Assembly (NCBI GenBank): GCA_965153355.1
Contig: OZ231127.1
Coordinates: forward strand, 99,634,001 to 99,698,000
DNA: 64,000 nt
Direction of reading: 5' to 3'
DNA from: Flaccisagitta enflata
Lineage: Eukaryota > Chaetognatha > Sagittoidea > Aphragmophora
The position numbers and the translations under genes were made by a program. Position 1 is the first letter of the stretch; every line of letters begins with the position of its first letter. Shown one piece after another: positions 26,453 through 39,952 of the stretch. The notes under the pieces were generated by a model that worked only from the letters and a program-made list of their open reading frames with translations, made no database searches and had not been told where the DNA came from.

Positions 26453-26763
26453 TGAAGCAATTAGGGCCACGGGACTTTCAAGAGCTACTTTTAGGGTGAT
26501 TGAGTGCTTTACAGGGACTACCAAACAATATCTATGATTTTGTCGCTTCTACCATCATCAAAATCATTCTCCTCTTCCAGCTCAGTCTCTTTGGTCTGGG
26601 GGAGGTCCTCCCAGTCCTCCTCCTTTTTTGAACCCAATATAATATCTTTTATTCGTCATAAGCGACAGAGCATACAGCAACATACTGTAATCTAAGAACT
26701 ACTAGAAAAAAAAAAATCTGCTATGATTAAAAGAAAAACAAAAAAAACAAAAAAAAAAACTTA

Positions 26764-27845
26764 CTACTGAGAGTCAGAAATGCGTTGATTGTGCAACTTC
26801 TGTAAGCAATCTAAAGTAAAGTTGCCCAACATTGACAGTTGTTTCAAAAACTTTCGTGAGCGATTCTCAAAAATTTCAATCAATGAGGGATACCCAAAAG
26901 AAAGTTGTAAAAAGCGTACACTTTCCCACCTATTAAACGTAAAAACGCGGCGTATACAATCATTTAATGCTACATTTAACTGTTGCATTTGTCCAGCCAA
27001 ATACTTCACTACACTGCATATAGCATCTTCATAAGAATCTGTTCGGACGGTCTGTGATGAACATTTAGAACAGTATTTGCAGTAGAGCGAAATCGGATTA
27101 GCGGTTTTAGATGAGATGTAGAAAATGAACTACCAGCAACAACAGTCACACCTAGGTACTTATACCTATCTACATATTCAAGTGATTTCCCGTACATAGT
27201 AAGCGTAGGTAATTTCAAATCCTTGCCAAAATGCATCACTTTTGATTTTGATGGATTATAACTAAGGCACCAAGTAAAACCATAGGCTACGCATGTATCC
27301 AAGAGCATTTGTAGAGCTGAACGACACGGCGCTAACAAACATATGTCATCAGCGTAAACTATGCAAGCAAGAAAAAGGTCTATCAAGTGGCAACCAATAT
27401 TCAATTTTCGTAACATTTTGATTAAATCATCAATGTAAACTGCAAAGAGACGCGGACTCAGAACTCCGCCTTGACGGACACCAGAATGGACACGAAAAGT
27501 ATTACTATAAACACCATTCCACTTTACCAAGCTTGTTAAGTTTGAATACCAATAAATTAGTAATTTCAATATACAAAATGGTATACCTCGTTCCATCAGT
27601 TTTACAAACATTCCACTGTGATTAACTTTGTCAAAACCCTTCGAACAATCTAAAAAAGCTGCATAGACGTTCAAACCACGACTTGTAAAATAATCAATAC
27701 ATTCTTTTAAAGAAAAAGTTGCATGCGACGTCGAATGACGTTTTTTATAACCGAATTGTAATGAATCAGTGTGTAAAAGATAACCTATCTTCATCAACAT
27801 AGCGTGTTCAAATAAATACGCAAAAACAGACAGTGAGATCATCAA
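26764..27845 (-). pseudogene. Truncated LINE reverse transcriptase with deletion and frameshift
   Basis: A non-LTR retrotransposon polymerase fragment. 27845-27009 reads LQFGYKKRHSTSHA, FLDCSKGFDKVNH (catalytic Asp), VRQGGVLSPRLFAVYIDDL and YADD (catalytic), then GFTWCLSYNPSKSKVMHFG and YKYLGV. This order is typical of CR1/L2/jockey-type LINEs. It stops at TAG just after MLYAV. The protein resumes in another frame at 27009 (KYLAGQMQQLNVALNDCIRR then FTFNRWESVRFLQ), so a short piece between is lost with a frame change. The first codon is TTG, with a stop just before it. Endonuclease and N-terminal polymerase parts are missing. A dead 5'-truncated copy. Confidence 0.88.
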
Positions 27846-28125
27846 GCAAATTCAGGACAAATCATGATGAGGTGAAATTTGAAGTATATTAAGATATATC
27901 CAAAACATGAATTTTTGCTTTCTTTGGACTATAAAAATCTTGTTTCAAAACATCTGCAAAACTGCATTATGGTTATATATGTTTTAAATGTCAGTTTGGT
28001 TATTATTCATGTTATTCAACTATGCTTGTATTATATGTTCTGTTTTTGTTATCTTTGTATGTATGTATACTTCATATTTTGATGTTAAAAAATCTTATTT
28101 TTATACGTAATATAAATAACTATGG
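27846..28125. other. AT-rich spacer
   Basis: Nothing recognised upstream of the LINE fragment; no endonuclease domain seen. Confidence 0.5.
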
Positions 28126-28300
28126 AATTATGGGTCACATGCACACGACTCAACAACCAACCATGTCTGTCAATGGATTTTTTGGTTCATCGGTCCATGA
28201 CACTTTGCTTCTTAGATGCATCATCACATCTCTTTAAGAGGGTTTATCCATCTATCGGTTTAATGGTCAGTCTGTAGGTTCATGGGTTCATGGGTCCGAG
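28126..28300 (+). mobile_element. Worn family-H heads
   Basis: GTCACATGCACACGACTCAAC at 28133 and AGATGCATCATCACATCTCTTTAAGAGGG at 28213 are two degenerate stem-loop heads in succession, each followed by a GTCTGT/TCGGTT stretch. Confidence 0.55.
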
Positions 28301-28715
28301 TATACCATGCACCAACTCTAATATCATGCAGATGATGCATCAAGTTGCCTGTCTGGATGTCTATGGATACTTTCTGCATCAACATCCCTACCAGAATGCT
28401 GGGTAAACTATATTTAGTACTGTCCCTGCCAACCCGTAAGCAAATAAGGTAGCCCCGTATCAAGAAGATTAAGGGAGATAGAAAATCAGATGGGATACTA
28501 TTTTACAAAAATCAAAACCAGAACCAATTGATTGATATTTGCATTAAGCCAGACCAAACAACCAATGGCGGAACAGATAAACACATACATAGACAAACTG
28601 ACAGACAGATATACCAATCTCTCATATATGTGCGCATTTAAAAAGCAGCTGGTTTTGTGCAACCATAGCAATGCAGAAACATGGTTTGGTGAATACTTTC
28701 CAAGCTTCCCTCAAT
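28301..28715. other. Gene-free spacer
   Basis: Nothing recognised. Confidence 0.5.
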
Positions 28716-28880
28716 GAGAGCTCTCTGAGAGGAGTAAGAGCTTGGAGAGTCTCAGAGAGTCCTTTTAAGAGCTCTCCCAGACTCTCAAACTCTCGGAGAG
28801 CTCTCAAACTCTCAAAAGGCCCGTGGCCCTACCGCGGGTGAAGAGGTGAAGAGGTGAGGAGGTGAAAAGGTGAGGAGCAT
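28716..28880. repeat. GAGAGCTCTC palindromic repeat plus GAGGTGAA units
   Basis: 28716-28815 is built from GAGAGCTCTC, AGACTCTC and TTGGAGAGTC words that pair with one another on the same strand. A GAGGTGAA array follows at 28840-28880. Confidence 0.75.
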
Positions 28881-29224
28881 TGTTTAGGCAGAACAACTAA
28901 AAAGAGTGGGTTAAGGAAGAGAGGAAAAAGGTCATTCAATGATTCCACATAGTCTGCTGTACCCGATGCCCTGCTTGGAGTGATCAAGTGAAGAGGCAGA
29001 ATGACAGATAAGAGCAGGGCAAATTTAATTCTTTTTTTTTGTGTGTTTTTGTTATTGCAATGTGAAAATTATGCACAAATCTTTTAGGCAAGAGCCGAGC
29101 AGCCAAACGGGCAGCAAAATATTTTGTCCGACCCTTATAAGGAGATAAGGAGGTGATAAGTTGAGGAGGTAAAGAGAGGAGGAGGTAAGGAGGTGAGGAG
29201 GTGAGGAGGTGAGGAGGCAGGGGT

Positions 29225-29515
29225 GTATATAATTGAGTGGCTTTTGATTTTCTTCCCCGCGATGCCTCGCGTCGCACTACAAAATATATGATTCTCTTTC
29301 CAATAAAGCCATAAAACAGTGTATTTAATGTTTAAATTGTGTTGAATTGTGTTTTACGAACCAAGTTTTATGATTTAGTACTGCCAAAAGTATTATTTTC
29401 CCCAAATTTTCTTTTTTTCTCTTTTTTCCCTCTTCCTTTCCCTTCCCCATCTCCAAACCCTTTGATTTCCCCCCCCCCCTACCGGGTCGGGAACTCAATT
29501 ATATACAGGCCTGTG
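29225..29515 (+). repeat. Dispersed repeat R1, uninterrupted copy
   Basis: Runs from GTGTATATAATTGAGTGGCT to CTCAATTATATACAGGCCTG. It matches 9605-10130 reversed, minus the family-H insert there. Confidence 0.7.
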
Positions 29516-29727
29516 AAGAGGTAAGAAGAAGGTACCGGCAATGTATCCATTAATATTCGTTTAACAGAAACAAGTTTTTATCCGATGTATTCCAGTGGTC
29601 AGGTGATTACAAGAGCCAAAACGGGTTTGTAACAACACAATTTGACGTCAAATACGATCTGGAAAATGTTTAGTCATATGAAAAAGTTTTCATGACGTTT
29701 TTTGAAAAGGACCGTCGGGTGAATTCG

Positions 29728-30235
<508 letters not shown>

Positions 30236-30287
30236 AAAATGGCACCAACTTAACCAGTGCCTTCTTACCATTTTGCCACTCCACCGT

Positions 30288-30845
30288 TTTTAGTTGTGTG
30301 CCACGCGACTCTACACTAGCCCACTAAGAAAACACACTTTTTCAGAGAAAAGTTCTCTATCGAAGAGATATGACTCAAAATCATGAAAAAGGTGGTCCAT
30401 GGCAAAAATTTGGCCATGGGGCTTCTATAAAGTGTGCCCCCCACTTACCCCATTTCCCATTATAAAGATAGGTGGCCCTGCAGGCCAAAATCCTCCTGTA
30501 CATTTCCTATGAGATATTGGGGTAGTGGAGGGCACACTTTATAGAAGCCCCATGGTCAATTTTTAATCATGGGCCATCTTTTTCAATGATTTTGAGTCAT
30601 ATCTCTTTAAACGAGAACTTTTCTATGAAAAAGCGTTCTTTCTTAGTGGGCTACTCTACACCCCGCTTCGTCCGTTGGTCCATCGGTTTTACCGTTGGTC
30701 CGTCGGTCCATCTGCCATCGCACTTAACCTTTTATGTTTTTGCGGTCTTTGGGCTCAATGATCTTGCCCAAATACCCTAGTGACCTCAAATGTAACCCCC
30801 ATCCCACCCACTACCGACTGGGTTAGCCGTGTATCACACCCTGTT
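30288..30845 (+). mobile_element. Family-H element, type A, split by a MITE
   Basis: Head TTTTTAGTTGTGTGCCACGC then GACTCTACAC at 30290-30316. Resumes after the MITE as CTCTACACCCCGCTTCGTCC, TTGGTCCGTCGG, TGACCTCAAATG and GGGTTAGCCGTGTATCACAC then CCTGTTTT, the worn AACAAGGCC end reversed. Confidence 0.82.
30317..30653. mobile_element. hAT-like MITE with 8-bp target duplication
   Basis: Inverted ends TAGCCCACTAAGAAA and TTTCTTAGTGGGCTA. CTCTACAC occurs exactly at both flanks (30309-30316 and 30654-30661). An 8-bp duplication is the hAT signature. Inner inverted match continues (CTTCTATAAAGTGTGCCCCC). 337 bp, non-coding. Confidence 0.9.
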
Positions 30846-30949
30846 TTTTTTTTTTTCGTATCCATTTTTGTTAAATTCGTTTTAGATCTTTTTATACATA
30901 CGCACTATTTTTTTTCTCATCTTTACCCATAAATTCTACTTTACTTTCT

Positions 30950-31043
30950 GTCGCGAACTCTAGACTCTATAAGAGGCCTTGTCCGTCTGTCTATCCATCT
31001 TCCCACCCATCCATCCATCCGTCCATCCGTCCATCCATCCGTC
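30950..31043 (+). mobile_element. Family-H head grading into a GT repeat
   Basis: CTGTCGCGAACTCTAGACTC, TATAAGAGGCCTTGTCCGTC, then CCATCCATCCGTCCATCCGT, after which the long GT run begins. Confidence 0.65.
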
Positions 31044-32877
<1,834 letters not shown>

Positions 32878-32879
32878 AG

Positions 32880-33067
32880 AGGTGCATTTTTCGGTGCACC
32901 TACGCACCTCTATAACTGGTCATATCTATCCGTTTGTTGGTCTGTTGGTTAGTCAGTAGGTAGTAGGTTGGTCATTCATCCATTCATTCATTCATTCACT
33001 CATTGACTCATTCATTCATTCATTCATTCATTCATTCATTCATTCATTCATTCATTCATTCATTTAT
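32880..33067 (+). mobile_element. Family-H head (GGTGC stem) plus (ATTC)n
   Basis: Stem-loop GGTGC-ACCTAC-GCACC at 32893-32908, then TCTATAACTGGTC, TTGGTCTGTTGG and an (ATTC)n run (32975-33067). A third independent stem sequence for the same head layout. Confidence 0.75.
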
Positions 33068-33448
33068 TCATGAAAGACATTCATTCATAGAATCGTTTAT
33101 TCAAACAAATGTTTATAAAATGAAAAAAAACGGTTCTCAAGAAAAAATTATATTCAGTTTTCTCAAATCTCGATAAGCACTTAAGTCATGGTGTACAGGA
33201 ACAGGAAATTTTGGTTTCATTTCACTTTTTGCTTATTATATAGATTTACAATCAAAAAATATTTTTGAATTTCTATTAGGTATTTTTGATATAATGTAGC
33301 AGTGTTTTAACAATGTATTTAAACCCAAAATACTGACTATCACAAATAAAAATACTGACTATCAGAGATAAAAATACTGACTATCAGAAATAAAAAATAC
33401 TGACTATCAGATCAAATATTTGAAAAACTGTAAACAAAATACCACTTC
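33068..33448. repeat. AT-rich spacer with a 26-bp minisatellite
   Basis: 33330-33412 holds four units of AAAAATACTGACTATCAGA. The rest is unrecognised. Confidence 0.75.
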
Positions 33449-33583
33449 ATCATTTGGGCAGGAGCAGTGAGGCCAATGACCGCAAAAAAACAAAAAAAAT
33501 AAAGTGTGACGGACGGACGGATGGACGGATGGACTGATGGATGGACCGACAAAGCGGGTTGTAGAGTTGTAGAGTCTAAAAAA
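33449..33583 (-). mobile_element. Family-H element, 5' truncated
   Basis: TTTGGGCAGGAGCAGTGAGG, AAATAAAGTGTGACGGACGG, GACCGACAAAGCGGG, then a shortened tail (TTGTAGAGTC). Confidence 0.75.
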
Positions 33584-33654
33584 TGAAATGATGCACAAAA
33601 TTTCTTCTTCCCGTACACTGCGTCTTAAGCTGTAACATGGGATCTTTAATAAAC

Positions 33655-33868
33655 AACAAGGCCGGACACATGGCTACCCCAGTCGCGTGCGGGAGGGCAG
33701 GGGCCATAATTGAAGTCAGTGGAGCATTTGGGCAGGAGCAGTAAGGCCAAAAACCCCATTAACGCCAAATAAGTAAAGTGTGACGGGTGTACGGACGGAC
33801 CGACAGACCAACGGACCAACGGACAGACCGACAAAGCGGGGTGTAGAGTCGCGTAGCACGCGACTAAA
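33655..33868 (-). mobile_element. Family-H element, type A, full length
   Basis: AACAAGGCCGGACACATGGC, AGTCGCGTGCGGGAGGGCAG, TTTGGGCAGGAGCAGTAAGG, AAGTAAAGTGTGACGGG, GACCGACAAAGCGGGGTG and stem-loop GTCGCGT-AGC-ACGCGAC-TAAA. A good reference copy for the family. Confidence 0.88.
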
Positions 33869-34669
33869 GATTACGCTTCCAAACAAAAATTCGATTGTAA
33901 TTCGCACTCAGTTGAGTCGATTCAGGGTGGGATGCTCAGTGGATAAAAAGACAGATTAAAAACGAAGTTTTTTGCAACCGAAATCAGAGAGAAAGCTCAT
34001 ATCAGAAAACTAGCTAGAACAGCTAGAAATAGCTAGATTCGCTAGGTGTCTCAGGGAAAATCGTTAAAAGATTCGCTACTCGCTAGATGGCACAATGTAG
34101 TCGCTAGGAGGCCCCAAAATTCGCAAGAAGTAGCTACAGAATCGCTACTCTCACAGCAGAGCTTCAGGGTGTCTTCTCAAATACTCGCAAATTGATGTCA
34201 CTGATGTACAAAGAACGCATTGCCTCATTCGTTTTTTTGGATTCTAACTTTTTCCTTTGAACTCTTTTTTATCTGCTGCACAGACCAGCTAGGGAGAAAC
34301 AGAGAAACCCATGATTTTGTAAATAAGAACAATATAGAAAACAATTCATTGAATGAAAAACAATGTTTAAAAGGCATCTGCAAGTTATGATGATTCTTAG
34401 ATATCGGATTTGGATAAAAAGTTTTGAGCTAGTTTATTATCAAATAAGGACCTTTTTAAGGAAGACGTAATTGATATGCAAATAGACCTCATTCTCACGT
34501 AGAACAAAAGAACATATGACATCGTTGCGCAGGTCAGATATTCTCCACAGATTAGATAGAAGAATGTGTCTCAGTTCATGCTAAAAAAAACCTCAATAAC
34601 TAACAGAGAAGCGCAAGATCCTCCTTCCTCTTTCCCCCCCCCCCCGCCCCTCCTCATCCTTCTTTTAAT
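33869..34669. other. Gene-free; CGCTAG-rich patch
   Basis: 34010-34150 is rich in AGCTAG and TTCGCTA words, a loose minisatellite. No gene. Confidence 0.5.
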
Positions 34670-34870
34670 TCGCTTGCTAAGCGACTTTAAGCCACTTTTG
34701 GTTGGTCCGTCGGTTTGTCGGTACATATCAATGTCGTTTAAAGGCTTTTCATCAGGTTGTTCATGTCTTTTTGGAAACAAAAATGTGTGTCTTTTTAGAT
34801 GCGTCCTCGCATCTCTATAAGAGGGTCTGTCCCTTGGTATGTAGGTATGTATGTTGGTAACGCGAAATTT
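34670..34870 (+). mobile_element. Two successive family-H heads with different stems
   Basis: TCGCTT-GCT-AAGCGA (34670-34684) followed by GTTGGTCCGTCGG, then AGATGC-GTCCTC-GCATCT (about 34797-34814) followed by CTATAAGAGGGTCTGTCC. Confidence 0.75.
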
Positions 34871-36014
34871 TCAAAACGCGATATCCGAGGTTTTCTCTTC
34901 ATTTCTCTTCTCGTCTCTTTATTTCCCTCAATTTCTCTTTGTGTCTCTTCAATTCTCTTTGTGTCTCTTCATGTTCCTTGAAGAGGGAAGTTGTTAACTT
35001 GTTGTCCCTTTCATAACCATCATTTTCCCTACCATCATAACTTACTTAAGCAGGGCACGGGTACCGCTGAGGTGTACCAAATCGGGCCCCAGGCCAAGAA
35101 ACGTCTCTGCCAAAAGTTTGGGCACGGGGTAGGGGTAGTATAGTAAGAAAAAACCCTTGGGGGCGACCCTCAAGTGGCCCAGAGCTAAGTCGAAGTCTCC
35201 AAAGTTGGCCAAAAAGGCCTCAAAATGACCAATTTTGACCTACAACCTATTTTTTTGAAGAACTGTAAAAATGACCAAAATATGGCAACCCAATATCATA
35301 TGTGGGCTCATTGGATACCAAAAACACGTAAGTAGGTAGTGGGGTGGGTGATGGGGTGGGGCTGCCCCATGGGGGGTCACCAAGGGGGCCAAAATGGGCA
35401 AAATTCAGGTCCTGATGGAGCTGGTAGTAAAAAATGACGAAAATTTAAAATATCATTTTTTTTGGTCAAATTATGTAGTAACTTGATGATTTTAGCCAAA
35501 AAACCAGAAGAAAATCAGAATTTTGGTTGAAAAATGCCATGTTACAGCTGTGGTGGTTGTTGATGATTTTGGGGTCTGAACCATTCAACTTTGAAGGCTC
35601 ATAGTTTTTACACTATTGGAAGAAAGTCTTTATGGCCGGTCTCATTTGAAAGAGCATAAAGAAATCTTTCAGAAGCTCATGAATTTTGTCCAGTTTTTTT
35701 TTTAAATGGCCCTACAGTGATCTTACAAAGTACAGAGAATATCGTTTTTTTCAGGTGCTTGACCAATCCCACTTTTTTAAGCTGTTTCTGTTTAGTGAAT
35801 AGATATAGATAAACGCAACGGGTCATGGTAGGAAAAACAATAAAATACCATACAGAAGAACGTGAGTTTTGACCATTTTCATTGATGGGTGCCACAGTGG
35901 TATCTCGAGGTACAGTGAGATGTCTTCGCGTGTTCGATCCATTCAACTTTGAAAACTCATATCTTTAAGGTTAGGAGAAAATATTTTTGACCAGTCTCAT
36001 TCGAAAGAGCATAA

Positions 36015-36182
36015 AACAAGACCGGATTCACGGCCAAAACCAGTTGCAGACGGGTGGGCAGGGGCGCCAATGCGCGTTTTCACATTTTCTACTCATGCTC
36101 AAGGACTGACGGACCGTCGGATGGACCAACGGACTGACGGACTGACAAAGGCTCTTATAGAATTGCATGTCCGCAACTAAAA
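36015..36182 (-). mobile_element. Family-H element inserted in a foldback arm
   Basis: AACAAGACCGGATTCACGGC, GACGGGTGGGCAGGGGCG, a GGACCAACGGACTGACGG block, then ATTGCATGTCCGCAACTAAA. It interrupts GAGCATAAA/AAGCC, which is continuous in the sister module at 35650, so an empty site is visible. Confidence 0.85.
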
Positions 36183-36384
36183 AGCCTTCAGATGATCATG
36201 AATTTTGTCTAGTTTCCTTCCGAAATGGCGCTACAGTGATCTGACTGATCTCTCGAAGTATAGCAAAACTCATTTCTTTTTCAAATGTGTATGACCAATG
36301 CGACTTTTATCCAGTTGAAGAAAATACAATGATAGAATTCAGAGTAACGTGACAATCAATACAAAACAATTCTGAATACAAATA

Positions 36385-36715
36385 CCGTATTTCCTCTAAT
36401 TAGCGCCCCTCCTCTAATAAGCGCCCCCCCTCTTGTGTAAAAAATTTTCATCTCAGCTATGCTTTTCATTTCATAAAAAATTGTCAAATATTCAGTTAAT
36501 GATTGTATTTTTTTTTCTCTAACTTAATGATTGGATTTTTCTGTTGAAATCATACATCTATATTTTTTCCTACCCTAAATCTTTCGTTTTATTCTGTTTT
36601 TCAGTATTTCATTCTTTGTCTGACTTGCTACAGGGGGCGCTAATTAGAGGGTAAAAGAGGCGATGTCATTTTTCAGTTTTGTAAGCGCCCCGGGCGCTAA
36701 TTAGGGGAAATACGG
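36385..36715. mobile_element. TA-flanked MITE (CCGTATTTCC ends)
   Basis: Ends CCGTATTTCCTCTAATTAGC and GCTAATTAGGGGAAATACGG next to TA, with repeated GCGCCCC words inside each end. 331 bp, non-coding. Lies in the spacer of the foldback element. Confidence 0.88.
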
Positions 36716-36889
36716 TACGCGTTTTGAGTCTATTCATTCAGCTTCTTTTTGCTCCTCAGCTTTTTCTTGCTCTTGAACTTTACGTGTTCTTTCGCCCTTC
36801 TCCGGGCTGCGAAGATGTTCTGGAAAAATTTCTCTCGTGCCGCTGGATCTCGTGGACCCATGTCCTATGAAAGATTTCAGTCTTTTGGA

Positions 36890-37147
36890 GATAAGACCGG
36901 ATACAGGGCTACCAAAATCACGTTCTAGAGGGCAGGGGCAGTGATACACAATGCCGGATACACGGCTACCTCAGTTGAGTGCGGGGGGGGGCAGGGGCCG
37001 TAATTGAGGTCACCAGGTTATTTGGGCAGGAGCAGTGAGGCCAAAAACCAGAAAAAAAACAAAAAAGTCAAGTGTGACCAACCGACAGACCGACGAACCA
37101 ATGGACCGACAAAGTGGGGTGTAGAGTGGCGTAGCACGCGACTAAAA
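36890..37147 (-). mobile_element. Family-H: one 5' fragment plus one full type-A copy
   Basis: GACCGGATACAGGGCTACC to GGGCAGGGGCAGTGAT (36890-36946) is a 5' piece. 36947-37147 is a full copy ending GTGGCGT-AGC-ACGCGAC-TAAAA. Confidence 0.82.
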
Positions 37148-38939
37148 AGGCTAATTCAAGTATTCAAGCAGGGGCTATAATGCAAAAAAAAACTAGTCTA
37201 GGCGAAAAAAGCTATTTGGGATGTAATGACAGATGAACCAACCAACAAACGTGATTAAAATGTAGCACAATTATTATCGTTTAGCATTATTCAGAAAAAA
37301 ATGATGAATTGCGTGTAATGAAAAAGTTCATCAATTATGCTATCTAATCTAATCTAATCTAATCTATGTGCTTTCATTGGATTGAATGTCTATGTTTTAC
37401 TGCTTACTGTTGAAAGTTATAACCTTATAACATTTAGCCGACCCGCGACTAGAAAAAACTAGACATTTTTTGAAGGGTTTTTAATGCTCTTATGAATAAG
37501 ACCAGCCAAAAATATTTTCCCAAAACTGTAAAGAAGATATCAGCTGCCAAATAGGAATGGAAAAAGCAAGCACCTGAAATTGTGTTATTCCCTGTATTAT
37601 GAGATATCACTGTAGTGCCTTTTATGAATGGAGCAGGAACAAACTCATGGAATTCTAAAAGGTTTACGAGTTTTTTCCTCTAAATTTGACCAGTTACGTT
37701 TTTTTATATCTAATTACAGCTAGACTAAGTGGAATTGGTCCTGAAAAAAACGATGCTGTACTTTGAGAGATCACTGTAGCGCCATTTCTGAGGGAAACTG
37801 GACCAAATTCATGAGCTTCTGAAAGCTTTTTTTTACGCTCTTTTGAATGAGAATGAGACTGGCCAAAAACATTTTCTTCTAACCGTCTTAAATATATGAA
37901 CCTTCAAAGACTGAATGATTCTAACACCGGAAAATATCATTTTCACTGTACTTTGAGATATCACTGTAGGGCCTTTTCTGAATGAAGCTGGACCAAACTC
38001 AAACGACTTCTAAAAGGTTTTTGATTATTTTTCCTACCATGACCCGTTGCGTTTATCTATATCTATTCACTAAACAGAAACAGCCTAAAAAAGTGGGATT
38101 AGTCAAGCACCTGAAAAAACGATATTCACTGTACTATGTAAGATCACTGTAGGGCCATTTTTTAAAAAAACTGGACAAAATTCATGAGCTTCTTAAAGAT
38201 CTTTTTATGCTCTTTCAAATGAGACCAGCCATAAAGACTTTCTCCCGATAGTATAAAAACTATGAGCCTTCAAAGTTGAATGGTTCAGACCCCAAAATCA
38301 TCAACAACCACAACAGCTGTAACATGGCATTTTTCAACCAAAATTCTGATTTACTTCTGGTTTTTTGGCTAAAATCATCAAGTTACTACATAATTTGACC
38401 AAAAAAAATGATATTTTAAATTTTCGTCATTTCTTACTACCAGCTCTATCAGGACCTGAATTTTGCCCATTTTGGCCCCCTTGGTGACCCCCCATGGGGC
38501 AGCCCCACCCCATCACCCACCCCACTACCTACTTACGTGTTTTTGGTATCCGATGAGCCCACATATGATATTGGGTTGCCATATTTTGGTCATTTTAACA
38601 GTTCTTCAAAAAAATAGGTTGTTGGTCAAAATTGGTCATTTTGAGGCCTTTTTGGCCAACTTTGGAGACTTCGACTTAGCTCTGAGCCACTCGAGGGTCG
38701 CCCCCAAGGGTTTTTTCTTACTATACTACCCCTGCCCCGTGCCCAAACTTTTGGCAGAGACGTTTCTTGGCCTGGGGCCCGATTTGGTACACCTCAACCG
38801 CTGACCATCTAACGCTTTTGCGACTATTCTAATCTGTACTCTTCAACTGCTAACTTGAATGAATGAATGAATGAATGAACGAACAAACAAACAAATGAAT
38901 GAATGAATGAATGAATGAAGTGCGAAATTGAACAAATGA

Positions 38940-39585
38940 ATAGTCGCAAAAGCTTCAGATGGTCAGCGATACCCGTTGCCCCTAAGTTAGTGAATGTAAG
39001 ATGTGAAGGTAAAAGGGGCAGCGGCCCCAAAGGAGCCGATGACCTATGCTTAGCTAGAATTTGAGTAATGATGCGGGATTTTAGCCCCAAGGAAGGGATT
39101 GGAGCCATGAGGTTGGAATTGGAGCCATGATGCTGGGGCTGGAGCTTCAAAGCTGGGGTTGGAGCCTTGGGGCTGGGATTGGAGCTCTGAAGCTGGTATT
39201 GGAGTCTTGGGGCTGGGATTGGATCCTCGGGGCTGAGATTGGAGCCTCGAGACTGGGATTAGGGCCTCGAGGCTGGGATTAGAGCCTCGAAGCTGGGATT
39301 AGAGCCTAAAGTCTGGGATTAAAGCATCAAGTCTGGGATGGGAGCCTCGAGGCTGGGATTGGAGCCTTTAGGCTTGGATTGGAGCCATGACACTGGGAAT
39401 GGAGCCTTCAGGCTTGGATATAAGGCCTAAGGCTTGGATTTGAGCTGGAGGTTGAAATTTTGGCCTCGAAGTCAGGGGGGGATGGAGAAGAAGAAGAAGG
39501 AGAAGAAGAAGAAAGAGAAGGAGAAAGTTTCCCATATGTGTGAAAGAATAGGTCATCCGCCCCTTAAGGGCCGCTACCCAAAAAG
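38940..39585 (+). mobile_element. Family-M element, both ends present
   Basis: Long end TAGTCGCAAAAGCTTCAGAT, GGTCAGCGATACCCGTTGCC and GGGGCAGCGGCCCCAAAGGA. Core of about 18 units of GGAGCCTTGGGGCTGGGATT. Short end AGAATAGGTCATCCGCCCC then TTAAGGGCCGCTACCCAAAA. A GAAT microsatellite precedes it (38857-38920). Confidence 0.86.
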
Positions 39586-39952
39586 GGAATAAAATCTTTC
39601 TTAGAGAAACAATGCCTGAAACTTAAGAGATGAAAACACTCAATTGGACAATATTTGGAGAAAAAAATGAATGAATGAAGGAATGAATGAGCAATTGAGA
39701 AATGGACAACTAAAAGAATAAATGATAGAAAAAAATGAATGAATGAAATGATGAAAAATTAATGAACAAAATAATGAGGGCTAAAAGGGCCAAAGTTGGA
39801 ATTGAGTTTGGAAAGCGGGGGGGGGAATGGAAGGACCGTCAAATGTTGTGAAATTCACCCGTGTTCTACAGGCTGCTGCCCAAAAAAGGTCACCAGGGCA
39901 TTTTGGCAGAAACAGTATGCAGACAGATCAAAAACGTCAAAAAAGTAAGTTA
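39586..39952. other. Gene-free; family-M short-end fragment
   Basis: GTGTTCTACAGGCTGCTGCC then CAAAAAA at 39868-39890 is an isolated short end. GAATGAATGA patches occur nearby. Confidence 0.55.

Larger units (their letters stand above)
35068..38796. mobile_element. Foldback element, 3.7 kb, 5-bp target duplication
   Basis: Ends TGAGGTGTACCAAATCGGGC and GCCCGATTTGGTACACCTCA are exact inversions. ACCGC flanks both sides (35063-35067 and 38797-38801). Arms of about 0.75 kb (35068-35850 and 38030-38796) match closely; inner parts continue as diverged modules containing CACTGTAGGGCC and AATTCATGAGCTTC. No transposase. Two younger elements and one MITE sit inside. Confidence 0.87.
35040..38829 (+). 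mobile_element. Family-M long end split by a foldback element
   Basis: GCAGGGCACGGGTACCGC (35050-35067) and ACCGCTGACCATCTAACGCT (38797 on) rejoin, after removing one ACCGC, into the usual family-M long end. Confidence 0.7.

Noticed and set aside
36734-36949. 71-codon minus-strand Glu/Lys-rich frame
   Set aside because: Lies across a MITE edge and a family-H fragment; no support.
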